In this document: piece after piece, positions 26,606 to 38,184 of the stretch | Layout: each line of letters opens with the position of its first letter | Position numbering within the stretch: the stretch's first letter is position 1 | Source: Clostridia bacterium | Lineage (GTDB): Bacteria > Acidobacteriota > Terriglobia > Terriglobales > Acidobacteriaceae | Assembly (NCBI GenBank): GCA_035561135.1 | Contig: DATMYA010000008.1 | Span: 124,001-188,000 of the forward strand | Direction: 5' to 3' | DNA: 64,000 nucleotides | Program-made: the position numbers and the translations under genes | Notes under the pieces: model-generated | The model's database searches: none | What the model was told of the DNA's origin: nothing | The model's input: only the letters and a program-made list of their open reading frames with translations

Positions 26606-27964
26606 TCACCAGGCTAGGAGTACGCGGATGTCGCGTACGTTGTTGCCTGTGGGCCCGGTGATGATGGCGTCGCCCAAGGACTCGAGCACAGGGAAGGCGT
26701 CAAAGCGTTTTAGCGCGGCACGGCAGTCGAGCCCGAGTTCTTTTGCGCGTTGCATGGTGCTGCCGTCAACGACCCCTCCCGCAGCCGGGCTGTTGCCATC
26801 GATGCCGTCCGTGCCTGCGCTCAACACGGCGATGTTCTCCCCTGCAATCTTGGTTGCGCAGTAGAGCGCAAATTGCTCGTTGCGTCCGCCCACGCCGGCC
26901 TCTCCATTGATCGTGACCGTGACCTCGCCGCCGGAGATGAGGCAGGCGCGCGACACGCCTTTACGCAATTCGCGCACGCGGGTGAGCAGGTGGTCGGCGG
27001 CCTTCGCATAGTCCCAGTCATCGCAGGAATTATCGACCTCAATCGCAAAGCCCGACATGGCTGCTCTTGCAACCGCAGCTTTCTGGGCCGAGGAGTTCGA
27101 CAGAATGTTTGCCCACCGCGAGCGTTCGAACGCGACGTTGCCGGCCTTCGGTGTTTCCTCCAACGAGCGGCCGTCGAATAGCTCGCGGACGCTTGAGGGA
27201 AAGTCCTTCAACATCTTGTACTTCTGCACCACCGAGTAACACTGCTCTGCCGTGCTGGTGTCAGGCATGGTGGGTCCGCTGGCGAGTGAATCCAGTGCGT
27301 GTTCGGGCACGTCGGAAACGAGAATCGACATCTGGTGCGCGGGTGAGGCGACGAGTGCCATGCGTCCTCCCTTGACGGCGGAAAGGTGTTTACGCACGGC
27401 ATTGATTTCGGCGATGGGAGCGCCCGAGTGCACCAGGGTTTTGTAGGTTGCCATCAGGTCTGCGAGGGAAATCTCCGCGTCGATCGGCTTCTCGACAATC
27501 GAAGAACCTCCGCCTGAAATCATGTAGATGACGAGAGCGCGCGCGGAGAGAGAATTCAGGCTTCGCAGAATGGCTTCTGCAGATCGAACCGACTCCACGT
27601 TGGGGGTTGGATGTCCGCCTTTGAAGTAACGAAATCCGAAGACCTGCGCCGAGGGATCAGTGGGACCGCAAACAATTCCTGTAACACCTGCGCCTGCGCC
27701 GAGTTTGCTCATGAGCGCCTCGGTCATCGTATGTGCGGCTTTGCCGATGGAAACGACGAAGACCCGTGAAAAGGAACTGATGTCGAAAAGGTCTTCGCTG
27801 ACGCGCAACACGCGACGATCGTAATCGATATGCCGGTCGAAAGCCTTGGCCACGCTCGATTCGGCAAGCGCGTAGAGGAACACCTCTCGCGCGGTGCCTC
27901 GCATTTCACGCGCAGTCGCGTGATTGAAGTCAACAGGCACGCCGGTCATGGGCTCGCTTTGCAT
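26606..27964 (-). CDS. Glycerate 2-kinase (GckA/MOFRL type)
   Basis: 452 residues. N-terminal DUF4147-type domain with SIGKAAHTM and ISGGGSSIVEKP, then the C-terminal MOFRL domain with ISGGEVTVTI and GGRNEQFALY, and AGTDGIDGNSPAAGG. It phosphorylates glycerate to 2-phosphoglycerate with ATP in the cytoplasm. ATG 27964; an internal Met at residue 6 is also possible. It follows the alpha/beta hydrolase gene by nine bases and is probably cotranscribed with it. Confidence 0.92.
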   Translation of the reverse strand: MQSEPMTGVPVDFNHATAREMRGTAREVFLYALAESSVAKAFDRHIDYDRRVLRVSEDLFDISSFSRVFVVSIGKAAHTMTEALMSKLGAGAGVTGIVCGPTDPSAQVFGFRYFKGGHPTPNVESVRSAEAILRSLNSLSARALVIYMISGGGSSIVEKPIDAEISLADLMATYKTLVHSGAPIAEINAVRKHLSAVKGGRMALVASPAHQMSILVSDVPEHALDSLASGPTMPDTSTAEQCYSVVQKYKMLKDFPSSVRELFDGRSLEETPKAGNVAFERSRWANILSNSSAQKAAVARAAMSGFAIEVDNSCDDWDYAKAADHLLTRVRELRKGVSRACLISGGEVTVTINGEAGVGGRNEQFALYCATKIAGENIAVLSAGTDGIDGNSPAAGGVVDGSTMQRAKELGLDCRAALKRFDAFPVLESLGDAIITGPTGNNVRDIRVLLAW

Positions 27965-27973
27965 GTTCAGCGA

Positions 27974-28645
27974 TTATAAAGTAACGGCCTCGCGGGGCTT
28001 GATAACATCGCGAATCCACTGCTCGATGGCCGCTCGCATTTCGAGCAGGTGGCCGGCGAAGAAGTGATCGCCGCCTTCGATGAGCACCAGTTGCCTGGGT
28101 TCGGCGACATCGCTCATCAGTTTCTCAAGGCGTTCCTTTGGAGCGTGCTCATCGTGGTCGCTGCTGAGGAAGAGCTTTGGCTTGGCGCACGTTCGCAGAT
28201 AGTCATACCTGTAAGCGCGGCCTTCGGCGAGGACAGGCGTTCCGAGGGAGATCAGCGCCTGAACCGCGTCGTCTGGACAGGCAGCGCGCAAGCCGATGGC
28301 GGCTCCGAAAGAAAATCCGGCGAAGATGATAGGGAGGCCAAACTCCTGCTTGAGCCAATCCAACGCGGTGCGCACATCATCCGATTCCCCGCGTCCCTGG
28401 TCATGTTCGCCAACGCTGGTTCCGACGCCTCGGAAGTTAAATCGCAGCACTGGAAAACCGAAGCCATTCAGGGCCTTCATGGCGTGGAATACAACCTTGT
28501 TGTGCATGGTGCCGCCGAAGAGCGGATGCGGGTGGCAGACCACGGCGGCGTATTCGGGTTGGGCGCTACCTGTATTCAGGAGCGCCTCCAACCGGCCTAC
28601 GGCGCCATCGAGGCGCAATGAACGAATTTTCGCGTCTTGCGACAT
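27974..28645 (-). CDS. Alpha/beta hydrolase (dienelactone-hydrolase-like)
   Basis: 223 residues from ATG 28645; a TTG further upstream is less likely. The nucleophile elbow is GFSFGAAIG near residue 105, an early CHPHPLFGG stretch binds the oxyanion region, and GGDHFF near the C-terminus holds the catalytic His. This small hydrolase group is cytoplasmic and its substrate is not known. It is tightly linked to glycerate kinase. Confidence 0.88.
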   Translation of the reverse strand: MSQDAKIRSLRLDGAVGRLEALLNTGSAQPEYAAVVCHPHPLFGGTMHNKVVFHAMKALNGFGFPVLRFNFRGVGTSVGEHDQGRGESDDVRTALDWLKQEFGLPIIFAGFSFGAAIGLRAACPDDAVQALISLGTPVLAEGRAYRYDYLRTCAKPKLFLSSDHDEHAPKERLEKLMSDVAEPRQLVLIEGGDHFFAGHLLEMRAAIEQWIRDVIKPREAVTL

Positions 28646-28707
28646 GCGCCTAGCATAGCAATGCAAACCGCGCTATGTCTCTTGGCCCCACGTGGGCAGG
28701 CGGAGCG

Positions 28708-28893
28708 TTATGGACGAGGCTTTCGCTGCTTTAGGCCAGCGGTGCGTCCATAGAGGAACGTGACGACGATCACGATGTAGAACAGGACGCAAACCCAAAT
28801 CAGGCCGCGCGATTCGAGAAAAGGACAGATGAAAACCGTAAATACGGCTGCCGAGATGACGAGCAGCACCAGGTAAACCACGTTATGCCGCAT
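28708..28893 (-). CDS. Small two-helix membrane protein
   Basis: 61 residues. Two hydrophobic helices (about 6-24 and 30-50) are separated by a short loop with a Cys, and the C-terminus is basic (KQRKPRP), placing it in the cytoplasm. It lies upstream of the hydrolase gene on the same strand. No family recognised. Confidence 0.55.
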   Translation of the reverse strand: MRHNVVYLVLLVISAAVFTVFICPFLESRGLIWVCVLFYIVIVVTFLYGRTAGLKQRKPRP

Positions 28894-29192
28894 TTGCTAT
28901 GCGATGCTCGAAGGCAGGTACCCTTTGGCTTGTCAGGCGGGAGGATTCGCAAGCACGCCCGAGTTGAAGATGCACGGCTTGCCGGCTTGGACCAACTTGT
29001 CTTGCTGAGCGAGAGTCCGAACCCGAGTCGAAGTATCCCTACTGTTACGCCACATGCCGCACGAGAAACGAAATATCAGCGCAGCCAATCCGCCGCAGCT
29101 TCGGGTCCGTTACCACCCTTGGCATAAAGGTGGCATCGAAGTTGATACGCCACTTGAAATGCTCACTTCGTAGCACATTCCAGGGAGGAAAT

Positions 29193-30254
29193 ATGCGCAA
29201 AGAAATTGCAATCGCTGCGTTGGCATTGGTGTTCGGCGCTACAAGTACGCTTGCGCTGCCAGTTCCTGTTCCTGCCCAGCCGCAAGCGGCGCAGGGGCAG
29301 AACGCAGTCCAGATCGTAAATCAACCTCAAGCGCAGGTTACGAGCAGCAACTCGGCGAAGGTGGTCTGGACCACGAACGTGAACTCTGGCGGCATCGTGA
29401 AGTATGGCACCGATCCCAACAACCTGAACCAGACGGCAAATGCGCCCTGGGGCGGCACCACCCACGAGGTCACGCTGACGAACTTGCAGCCTAATACGAC
29501 CTACTATTATCAGGCTGTAAGCCAGCACGGTCAGGGTACCGGAACCGGTGCACTAAGCCCCGTCCAGCAGTTCTCGACGCAAGGCCAGTCGGCCAGCGGC
29601 TCTGCCGGGAATCCGAGCACAACAGGACAGGCAAAGGCCGGCGATAACGTTGTGATCCTCGCCGGACCTGTGGTGCAGGATCTGCAGGGAAACACGGCTA
29701 AGCTATGGTGGCAGACCGACGATATGGCGGCAACCGACGTGCGCTACGGGTTATCTCCCAACAGCATGGACCAACGCGCATATGAGCGTGGAGGAAATCG
29801 CGACCACTCGGTTCAGCTCACGAACCTGCAACCCGGTAGAGCCTATTACTATGCGATTCTGAAGCGCGACGGCAGCGTCCGCACGACAGGGCAGTTCCAG
29901 ACGCCTCAGAACATGGGTAGCCCAGTAAATGCGAACGCGATGATCACCAACGGTCCGGTAATCGAGTACCTCGGAGATAATCGCGCCGTGATCTCATGGA
30001 CTACCGCGGCTCCCGCAAGCAGCGTTGTGCAATACGGCACTGACCAGAACGCGATGACGCAGATGGCGCAGGCGCAGTGGGGCACCAACCACCGCGTTGA
30101 ACTCAACAACCTTCAACCGAATACACGTTACTACTTCCAAGTGCAGTCGGCACAATCGCAGGGAACCAACCAGATGGCCCAAGGCAACACGGGGCAGTTC
30201 CAAACGGTGGGACAGGGGCAGCAGGCTCTGACGACCTCGCCTCAGCGACGTTAA
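29193..30254 (+). CDS. Secreted protein with three fibronectin-III-like domains
   Basis: 353 residues from ATG 29193 with GGGAGGAA directly upstream. A signal peptide (about 1-20) is followed by three repeats of about 95 residues. Each contains a KVVWTT-like strand, a YGTDPN-type turn and a LTNLQPNTTYYYQ-type strand, the pattern of the Fn3-like N-terminal domain of purple acid phosphatases, without the phosphatase domain. Linkers are Gln/Gly/Thr-rich. It probably acts as a surface or periplasmic binding protein; ligand unknown. A strong terminator follows. Confidence 0.88.
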   Translation: MRKEIAIAALALVFGATSTLALPVPVPAQPQAAQGQNAVQIVNQPQAQVTSSNSAKVVWTTNVNSGGIVKYGTDPNNLNQTANAPWGGTTHEVTLTNLQPNTTYYYQAVSQHGQGTGTGALSPVQQFSTQGQSASGSAGNPSTTGQAKAGDNVVILAGPVVQDLQGNTAKLWWQTDDMAATDVRYGLSPNSMDQRAYERGGNRDHSVQLTNLQPGRAYYYAILKRDGSVRTTGQFQTPQNMGSPVNANAMITNGPVIEYLGDNRAVISWTTAAPASSVVQYGTDQNAMTQMAQAQWGTNHRVELNNLQPNTRYYFQVQSAQSQGTNQMAQGNTGQFQTVGQGQQALTTSPQRR

Positions 30255-30291
30255 AGGGCAACAACACGCGTGAAGGTTGGCTAGTTCTTCG

Positions 30292-30316
30292 AAGGGTCGT
30301 CTAAAAGACGACCCTT
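30292..30316 (+). terminator. Rho-independent terminator after the Fn3 protein gene
   Basis: AAGGGTCGTC (30292-30301) pairs perfectly with GACGACCCTT (30307-30316) around TAAAA, followed by TGCTTTT. Lies about 40 bases after the stop codon. Confidence 0.85.
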
Positions 30317-30394
30317 TGCTTTTGGCTAAAGTTCTTGACGCATGATTCATACTTACTTCAGGACTTAAGAGTGGGAAACGCGGGAGCGAGCACA

Positions 30395-31483
30395 ATGAAG
30401 ATTGGCATCCTGACTGGCGGCGGCGATTGTCCCGGGTTGAATGCGGTAATTCGCGCCGTGGTTCGCAAGGGCATCTTCCATTTTGACGACGAGTTTATCG
30501 GCTTCCTTGAAGGCTGGCGCGGCGTGGTCGAGAACAAGACGATGCAGTTGGACCTTCAGGCGGTCGCGGGCATTCTGCCCCGCGGCGGAACAATTCTGCG
30601 CACATCCCGCACGAACCCTGCAAGCCGTGAGGGCGGGCTTGAACTCTGCATCAAGAACCTCGAAGCCAATGGTGTCCAAGCCCTCATCGCAATCGGCGGA
30701 GACGACACGATGAGTGTTGCGGAACAGCTAAATAGGAATGGCGTAAAGATCGTTGGCGTGCCAAAGACAATCGACAACGACCTCAGCGGCACAGATTTCT
30801 GCTTCGGGTTCGATACTGCTGTGGGCGTGGCCACCGATGCTATCGATCGCTTGCACTCTACGGCCGAAGCCCATAACCGCATCATTGTTGTAGAAGTGAT
30901 GGGGCGCGACTCGGGATGGATCGCCATGTACTCGGGAATTGCGGGCGGCGCGGATGTGATCCTGATCCCTGAAAAGCCGTTCGACATCGATGAAGTTTCC
31001 GAAATACTGAAAAGACGCCACGCACGCGGACGCTACTTCAGTATCGTGGTGGTTGCCGAAGGAGCGAAGTTTGCCAGCGACGTCGATCCCCAGCATGGCG
31101 CACCGATCTTGCAGGACCTCGCACGCGACGAATTCGGACACGTTCGACTGGGCGGCATTGGTACGGTTCTGGCGCGAGAGATAGAAAAGCGGGTGGGTTT
31201 CGAAACGCGTTCCGTGGTGCTCGGCCACTTGCAGCGTGGCGGGTCGCCGACGCCCTTCGACCGCGTACTCGCTACACGTTACGGTATTGGCGCAATCGAC
31301 ATGGTGCACTCCGGCCAGTTCGGTCTGATGGCGGCGCTACGCGGTACTGAGATCGTGGCGATTCCTATAGCCGAGGCGGTGAATAAGACGCGACTGATCG
31401 ATCCGAAGCTGATAGAGGTTGCCGACGGACTGCACGACAGCATGTTGGAGCCTGCGACCCATGTGGCCGTCAAGCGAGACTGA
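30395..31483 (+). CDS. pfkA: 6-phosphofructokinase, probably PPi-dependent (group III)
   Basis: 362 residues from ATG 30395. Motifs: GILTGGGDCPGLNAVIR (4-20), GGDDTMSVAEQL, PKTIDNDLSGTD, EVMGRDSGW and GHLQRGGSPTPFDR. At the position equivalent to E. coli Gly104 the enzyme has Asp (GGDDT), and it has Lys in PKTIDND; this pair is the known mark of PPi-dependent phosphofructokinases, whereas ATP-type group III enzymes have GGDGT or GGEGT. It would convert fructose 6-phosphate reversibly with PPi. Preceded by a terminator and convergent with lactate dehydrogenase. Confidence 0.93.
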   Translation: MKIGILTGGGDCPGLNAVIRAVVRKGIFHFDDEFIGFLEGWRGVVENKTMQLDLQAVAGILPRGGTILRTSRTNPASREGGLELCIKNLEANGVQALIAIGGDDTMSVAEQLNRNGVKIVGVPKTIDNDLSGTDFCFGFDTAVGVATDAIDRLHSTAEAHNRIIVVEVMGRDSGWIAMYSGIAGGADVILIPEKPFDIDEVSEILKRRHARGRYFSIVVVAEGAKFASDVDPQHGAPILQDLARDEFGHVRLGGIGTVLAREIEKRVGFETRSVVLGHLQRGGSPTPFDRVLATRYGIGAIDMVHSGQFGLMAALRGTEIVAIPIAEAVNKTRLIDPKLIEVADGLHDSMLEPATHVAVKRD

Positions 31484-31547
31484 AGATCGGAACGTCGGGC
31501 GCAGGCTTGAGAGGTTGACGCGGGACGGCAGACTTGCCCGTCTGAGG

Positions 31548-32510
31548 TCAGGCGGCGAGATTCGCTTCGGCAGAGGTAGTGCGAAGCACTTCCGCCGATT
31601 TTCTAATCCCCTGGGCTTCCGCGTCACTCAGGTGCAGTTTGAGCACGCGCTCGATTCCGTTGCGACCGACGATCGTCGGTAGACTCAAGCAGACATCGTG
31701 GATTCCGTAGTACTCGTCGACCAAACTGGAGACGGAAAGCACGGTGCGCTGATCGCGCACGATGGCTTCGACAATGCGCAGCAGACCGGCGGCGACCGCG
31801 TAGTATGTAGCACCCTTGCGCTCGATGATGTGATAAGCGGCGTCGCGGGTCTCGCGGAAGATAGCGTCCATGGTGCCGGCGTCGTGCGCAATGCCGTTCA
31901 GGTCGGCGTAATCGGGCAGGCGCAGTCCTGCGATGTTCGCAAGCGACCACACGGGAACCTCACTGTCTCCGTGCTCGCCGATGATGTAAGCGTGCACGCT
32001 GCGCGCATCCACCTGAAAATATCTACTGAGCAGGTGGCGGAAACGCGCAGTGTCGAGAATGGTGCCCGAGCCGAGTACGCGCCGCGACGGCATCCCGGAG
32101 AGCTTGACCGAGATGTAGGTGAGCGCGTCAACCGGATTCGTCGCGACCAGGATGATGCCTTGCGGATTGCGGCGCGCTATCTCTGGAATGATTTGGCTGA
32201 AGATTGCTGCGTTCTTGCGAACAAGGTCCAGGCGCGTCTCACCGAGACGTTGTCCTGCGCCGGCGGCTACAACGGTAACAGTGGCTCCGGCGCAATCGTC
32301 ATAGCTGCCAGCCCATACGCGTGTAGGACGGGTGAACGGCTCGGTGTGGTTGAGGTCCATGGCCTCGCCTTCAACGCGGGCCTGGTCAGTGTCAATAAGG
32401 ACGATCTCGGCTGCGACGCCGCTGAACATGAGAGCGTAGGCGAAAGTGGCGCCAACGTGTCCAGCTCCAACAATGGCAACGCGAACGGGATTAGCTTGGG
32501 AACCGGACAT
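31548..32510 (-). CDS. ldh: L-lactate dehydrogenase
   Basis: 320 residues. NAD-binding GAGHVGATFA (15-24), the substrate loop GAGQRLGETRLDL and the catalytic IGEHGDSEVP. The loop residue Gln (the position that is Gln in lactate and Arg in malate dehydrogenases) argues for lactate. It interconverts pyruvate and L-lactate with NADH in the cytoplasm. ATG 32510 has GGAG upstream. Confidence 0.93.
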   Translation of the reverse strand: MSGSQANPVRVAIVGAGHVGATFAYALMFSGVAAEIVLIDTDQARVEGEAMDLNHTEPFTRPTRVWAGSYDDCAGATVTVVAAGAGQRLGETRLDLVRKNAAIFSQIIPEIARRNPQGIILVATNPVDALTYISVKLSGMPSRRVLGSGTILDTARFRHLLSRYFQVDARSVHAYIIGEHGDSEVPVWSLANIAGLRLPDYADLNGIAHDAGTMDAIFRETRDAAYHIIERKGATYYAVAAGLLRIVEAIVRDQRTVLSVSSLVDEYYGIHDVCLSLPTIVGRNGIERVLKLHLSDAEAQGIRKSAEVLRTTSAEANLAA

Positions 32511-32753
32511 AGAAACTCCGTAGATGGCTATCCCGAAGTGAGATGAGGCAGTGGAAATCGCGGATTGCTATTGGGGTGAAATAAGAAGCTCTACTCGGAA
32601 CATCCTGTCCCGGCCCTGCGTACCATCCCAAAGATCAACATATTCGCCGGACTCGGCAGCCGCGTTGATTTGGTGTTCGAGTTGGCGTACACTTCGCCGC
32701 ACATCTGGCAGCAGCCTCTCGCAGGTAAGTTCGCAACACACAGGAGATTGAGT

Positions 32754-34766
32754 ATGCGCCGTGCGCATCATCTGCTTCTTCTATTGATCGTGGCCGTCTC
32801 CGTAGCCTCATCGTCTCAGGCAGCTACGCAGCCTGCGAGGAAAGTGCAACCAGCCCCGTCGCAAACAACGCTCTCACAGCGCGTAGTGGCCTACCAGATC
32901 GAGGGCAAGTACGACGCCAAGACGCACACATTCGACGGCGTGGAGACCTTGACCTACAAGAACCTGACTGGACAGCCGCTCGACAAGTTTCCGTTCCACC
33001 TGTATCTGAATGCCTTCCAGCCGAATTCTTCGATGATGAAGGAGATTCGCTGGAGCGGCGGTTCGCGCGACTCTAAGGGTAAGTGGGACGAAAAGCTTGC
33101 GGCCTCGAACGAGATCAAGTCACTGGAAGTCGTTGGCATGGGCGATCTCACGAAGCAGATGAAATTCATCTCGCCTGATGACGGAAACCCGGATGACCGC
33201 ACGGTCTTCGAAGTGCAACTGCCAAGACCAGTGCCGCCTGGCGCCGACGTTCAATTCAAAATCGCGTTCAAGGCGAAGTTCGGCGAGCCGCTGGAGCGCG
33301 CAGGTTACAAGCGAGAATACATCCTGGCCGGGCAGTGGTTCCCAAAGGTGGGCGTGTGGTGGAAGTCGAGCCTGTCGAGTCCGAAGGGTGATCCGAATGA
33401 AACGAAACCCGGCTGGAACTGCCACCAGTATCACAGCGCAACAGAGTTCTTTGCGGATTTCGGAACGTTCGATGTGAAGCTTACGTTGCCGCAAAACTTC
33501 GTCTTCGGATCTACCGGCGTGGTCACCTCCGACAAGAACAATGGAGACGGCACGAAGACGATGACCATTCATGCCGAGGACGTGCATGACTTCGCGTGGA
33601 CGGCCGCACCGGACTTCCAGGTGGTTGAAGACTCCGTGCAACTGAGCACCGGCACTGTGAAGATTCGCGCGCTGATGGCGCCTGGGCACATGGGTTCGGC
33701 GCAGCGGTACATTACCGCGGCGCAGGGCACGATGAAAAAGTTCGACGAGTGGTACGGACCCTATCCGTATCCCCAACTAACGATTGTTGACCCGCCGAGC
33801 GGAGCGGGTGCGACCGGCGGCATGGAGTATCCGATGTTCATCACGGCGGATACGTCGTGGCTGATGCCGAAATCCTTGCTCCTCCCCGAGATAGTGACGG
33901 AGCACGAATTCGGTCACCAATACTGGTACGGCATGGTGGGCAGCAATGAATTCGAAGACGCATGGCTGGATGAGGGCATCAACAGCTATGCGGAAGTGAA
34001 GGCGCTGGACGCGCTATACGGGAGGGCGACAAGCATTCTGAACTCGCGCCTGGGCGTCGCAGGCGACCGCGAGATGCAGCGAGTCTCCTACGACACCGCC
34101 GCCGATATCGACCCGCTCTCGCGGAACGCGTGGCAGTACGGCAGCTTTGGGTCGTATGGCAGCGTGACCTACGGTAAAACGGCAACGATTCTGCTTACGC
34201 TCGAGCACATCATTGGCGAAGATATGCTGCGGAAAGCCCTGCACACCTATTTTATGAAGTATCGCTTCCAGCATCCGACGGAGCAGGACTTCATGAATAC
34301 CGTCAACGAAGTCGCGGGGCAGGACCTGACGTGGTATTGGCAACAGGCGGTATACGGAACGCAGACTCTGGACGACCGAATCCTTTCGACCACCTCCGAT
34401 CGCATGGATTGGGCTGTCAAGAATCCTTCCAAAGAGAAGAAGGGAGAAACGATGTACCACTCACAGGTGGTGGTCCATCGCCGCGGAACGTTCCAGTTCC
34501 CTGTCTTGCTGGAAGTGAAGTTCGATAACGGAGAGACTCTCCGCGAGCAGTGGGATGGCAACGACCGTTGGCATAAGTTCTCGTGGGAGAAGAAGGCGAA
34601 GATCGTTTCCGCCGAGATCGACCCCGATCACCAGGTGCTGTTGGATAAGGACGAGTTCAACAACAGCTACGTGGTGAAGGCCGACCGGGCGGCAACACAG
34701 AAACTTACGGCGTACTGGCAGGTATTCGCTCAATGGTTCGGCCAGATGCTGGCATGGCTCACCTGA
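32754..34766 (+). CDS. Secreted M1-family metallopeptidase
   Basis: 670 residues from ATG 32754 with AGGAG eight bases upstream. Signal peptide 1-23. The zinc site is HEFGHQYW with the third ligand Glu in WLDEGINSYAEV eighteen residues on, and the substrate motif reads GGMEYP in place of the GAMEN of classical aminopeptidase N, as in many bacterial M1 proteins. It probably trims peptides in the periplasm. The C-terminal 200 residues lack a recognised domain. Followed by a membrane protein gene 100 bases downstream. Confidence 0.92.
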   Translation: MRRAHHLLLLLIVAVSVASSSQAATQPARKVQPAPSQTTLSQRVVAYQIEGKYDAKTHTFDGVETLTYKNLTGQPLDKFPFHLYLNAFQPNSSMMKEIRWSGGSRDSKGKWDEKLAASNEIKSLEVVGMGDLTKQMKFISPDDGNPDDRTVFEVQLPRPVPPGADVQFKIAFKAKFGEPLERAGYKREYILAGQWFPKVGVWWKSSLSSPKGDPNETKPGWNCHQYHSATEFFADFGTFDVKLTLPQNFVFGSTGVVTSDKNNGDGTKTMTIHAEDVHDFAWTAAPDFQVVEDSVQLSTGTVKIRALMAPGHMGSAQRYITAAQGTMKKFDEWYGPYPYPQLTIVDPPSGAGATGGMEYPMFITADTSWLMPKSLLLPEIVTEHEFGHQYWYGMVGSNEFEDAWLDEGINSYAEVKALDALYGRATSILNSRLGVAGDREMQRVSYDTAADIDPLSRNAWQYGSFGSYGSVTYGKTATILLTLEHIIGEDMLRKALHTYFMKYRFQHPTEQDFMNTVNEVAGQDLTWYWQQAVYGTQTLDDRILSTTSDRMDWAVKNPSKEKKGETMYHSQVVVHRRGTFQFPVLLEVKFDNGETLREQWDGNDRWHKFSWEKKAKIVSAEIDPDHQVLLDKDEFNNSYVVKADRAATQKLTAYWQVFAQWFGQMLAWLT

Positions 34767-34867
34767 TAGGCGGCGCAACGCGCGTACGAGCGGACCGTCA
34801 ACTCTGCACAGCAGTTCGCAGAAATCGGACAACAGCAGCTTATGACCGAAGATCAGGAGATGAGCAA

Positions 34868-35821
34868 ATGAGCGGAAATGAGAAAAATCTGGTGACAACG
34901 GGTGCGGGCCTCGTGTGGCGACATCAGCGCATCCTGTGGTGGGTGTTCGGCGTGAACTTCGTCCTTGGGCTGATGGGAACCATGGGCGCGCGCGCCGCCT
35001 TCAGCCGCGTTCTCGACCATAGCCTGGCAGCGCAAAAGATTTCCGGACAGGTGCGCATCATCTCCCTGATCGACTTGCTCGCCAAACCTGATGTGCAGAT
35101 GCCCGCGTTGGCCGCTCCCTCCATTGCATTCCAGGTGGTGTTCTTCGTTTTCATGCTGTTCGTGGCGGGCGGCATCCTAAGCGTGTATCGAGAAGACCGG
35201 CGCCTTGCTGTGCCGGAATTCTTCGAGGCGTGCGGGCTGTATTTCTGGCGGTTTTTCCGGCTCATGCTGATCTCGCTGATTCCGTTTGCAATCGCGACTG
35301 CGCTCTATCTCGGCGTTGGCAAGATTTCGGAAAAAGTTGGCGAGGCCAGTCCTTACGAGAGCCATGCGTTCTGGGTGCGTGCCATCGGCGGGCTCATCGT
35401 GATTCTGCTGTGGCTGTTTGTGCGACTGTGGTTCGACGTCGCGCAGGTGCGTGCCGTTGCGCAGAACGAGCGCGGAATGTGGCGTAACACCTTCCGCGCA
35501 CTCAGAATCAGTTCGAGAGCGGTGGGTATGTTGTTGTGGTTGTACTTCCGAATCAGCCTTGTGGCGTGGGTGGTTCTGATCGCAGGAATCTGGTTGTGGC
35601 TGCGTATCCCAGGTACCGCCTTTTCCGCCTCATGGCTGCTGCTTGAGGTAGTGCTGCTCATACAGATCGCAGTGCGCTTGTGGCAAAGGGCTAGCTGCAT
35701 TGCCTGGTACAAGCTCTACGCGGAAGAGCACCCGGCGGCAGCCGTCGAGTTCACCACACCAAAGCCGGCGGAGATTGTAGACTCGGCTCCGGCATCAACA
35801 GCAGCTCCGGCAGAATCGTAA
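34868..35821 (+). CDS. Multi-pass membrane hypothetical protein
   Basis: 317 residues from ATG 34868, with AGGAGA upstream. Six hydrophobic segments are seen (about 22-42, 80-100, 125-148, 170-190, 220-245, 250-270), and the C-terminal 30 residues are Ala/Pro/Thr-rich. This resembles DUF4013-like or glycerophosphodiester-type membrane proteins without a clear match. It may be cotranscribed with the M1 peptidase. Confidence 0.75.
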   Translation: MSGNEKNLVTTGAGLVWRHQRILWWVFGVNFVLGLMGTMGARAAFSRVLDHSLAAQKISGQVRIISLIDLLAKPDVQMPALAAPSIAFQVVFFVFMLFVAGGILSVYREDRRLAVPEFFEACGLYFWRFFRLMLISLIPFAIATALYLGVGKISEKVGEASPYESHAFWVRAIGGLIVILLWLFVRLWFDVAQVRAVAQNERGMWRNTFRALRISSRAVGMLLWLYFRISLVAWVVLIAGIWLWLRIPGTAFSASWLLLEVVLLIQIAVRLWQRASCIAWYKLYAEEHPAAAVEFTTPKPAEIVDSAPASTAAPAES

Positions 35822-35909
35822 ATGGACAAACAGAACATCCCCATTTAAGCCTTTTCTTTGGGCTTGAACGGAGGTGTCATTGCAACTGGGAAAGCTCTCC
35901 CAACGCTAT

Positions 35910-35938
35910 CCCATGCAAGCAAAGGAAGCTTGCATGGG
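35910..35938. terminator. Strong hairpin between convergent genes
   Basis: CCCATGCAAGC (35910-35920) pairs perfectly with GCTTGCATGGG (35928-35938) around a seven-base loop. It lies between the ends of the membrane protein gene and acs. No T tract follows, so it may be a rho-assisted terminator or a repeat element rather than a classical intrinsic terminator. Confidence 0.5.
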
Positions 35939-36018
35939 GCATCCGCATCTCCTTCAGGCACCTGCAAAGCTCAGGCACCCGCTCCCGCATGGGCACCTTG
36001 ACGCCTCCCATTGAGCGA

Positions 36019-37983
<1,965 letters not shown>

Positions 37984-38184
37984 TGAGAAGGCTCTCCTCG
38001 GGAATCTAGTTGCCAGAACCTGACTTTCGAAACATGGTTCAAAACCGCACGGCCTGGAACAGGGATGACGTGCGCGGCGCAAGGACTACTGGTTCAACTC
38101 GAGCGCCGCCAGAAAGCTACTGGTCCGTCGCACCCCGCGACGCACGCAGCGCGGACCGCCGCCGTACGGCGGAGCCAAAATCAT

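Noticed and set aside
38159..38172. Palindrome CCGCCGTACGGCGG between the acs paralogues
   Set aside because: No loop and no T tract; likely chance in GC-rich sequence.
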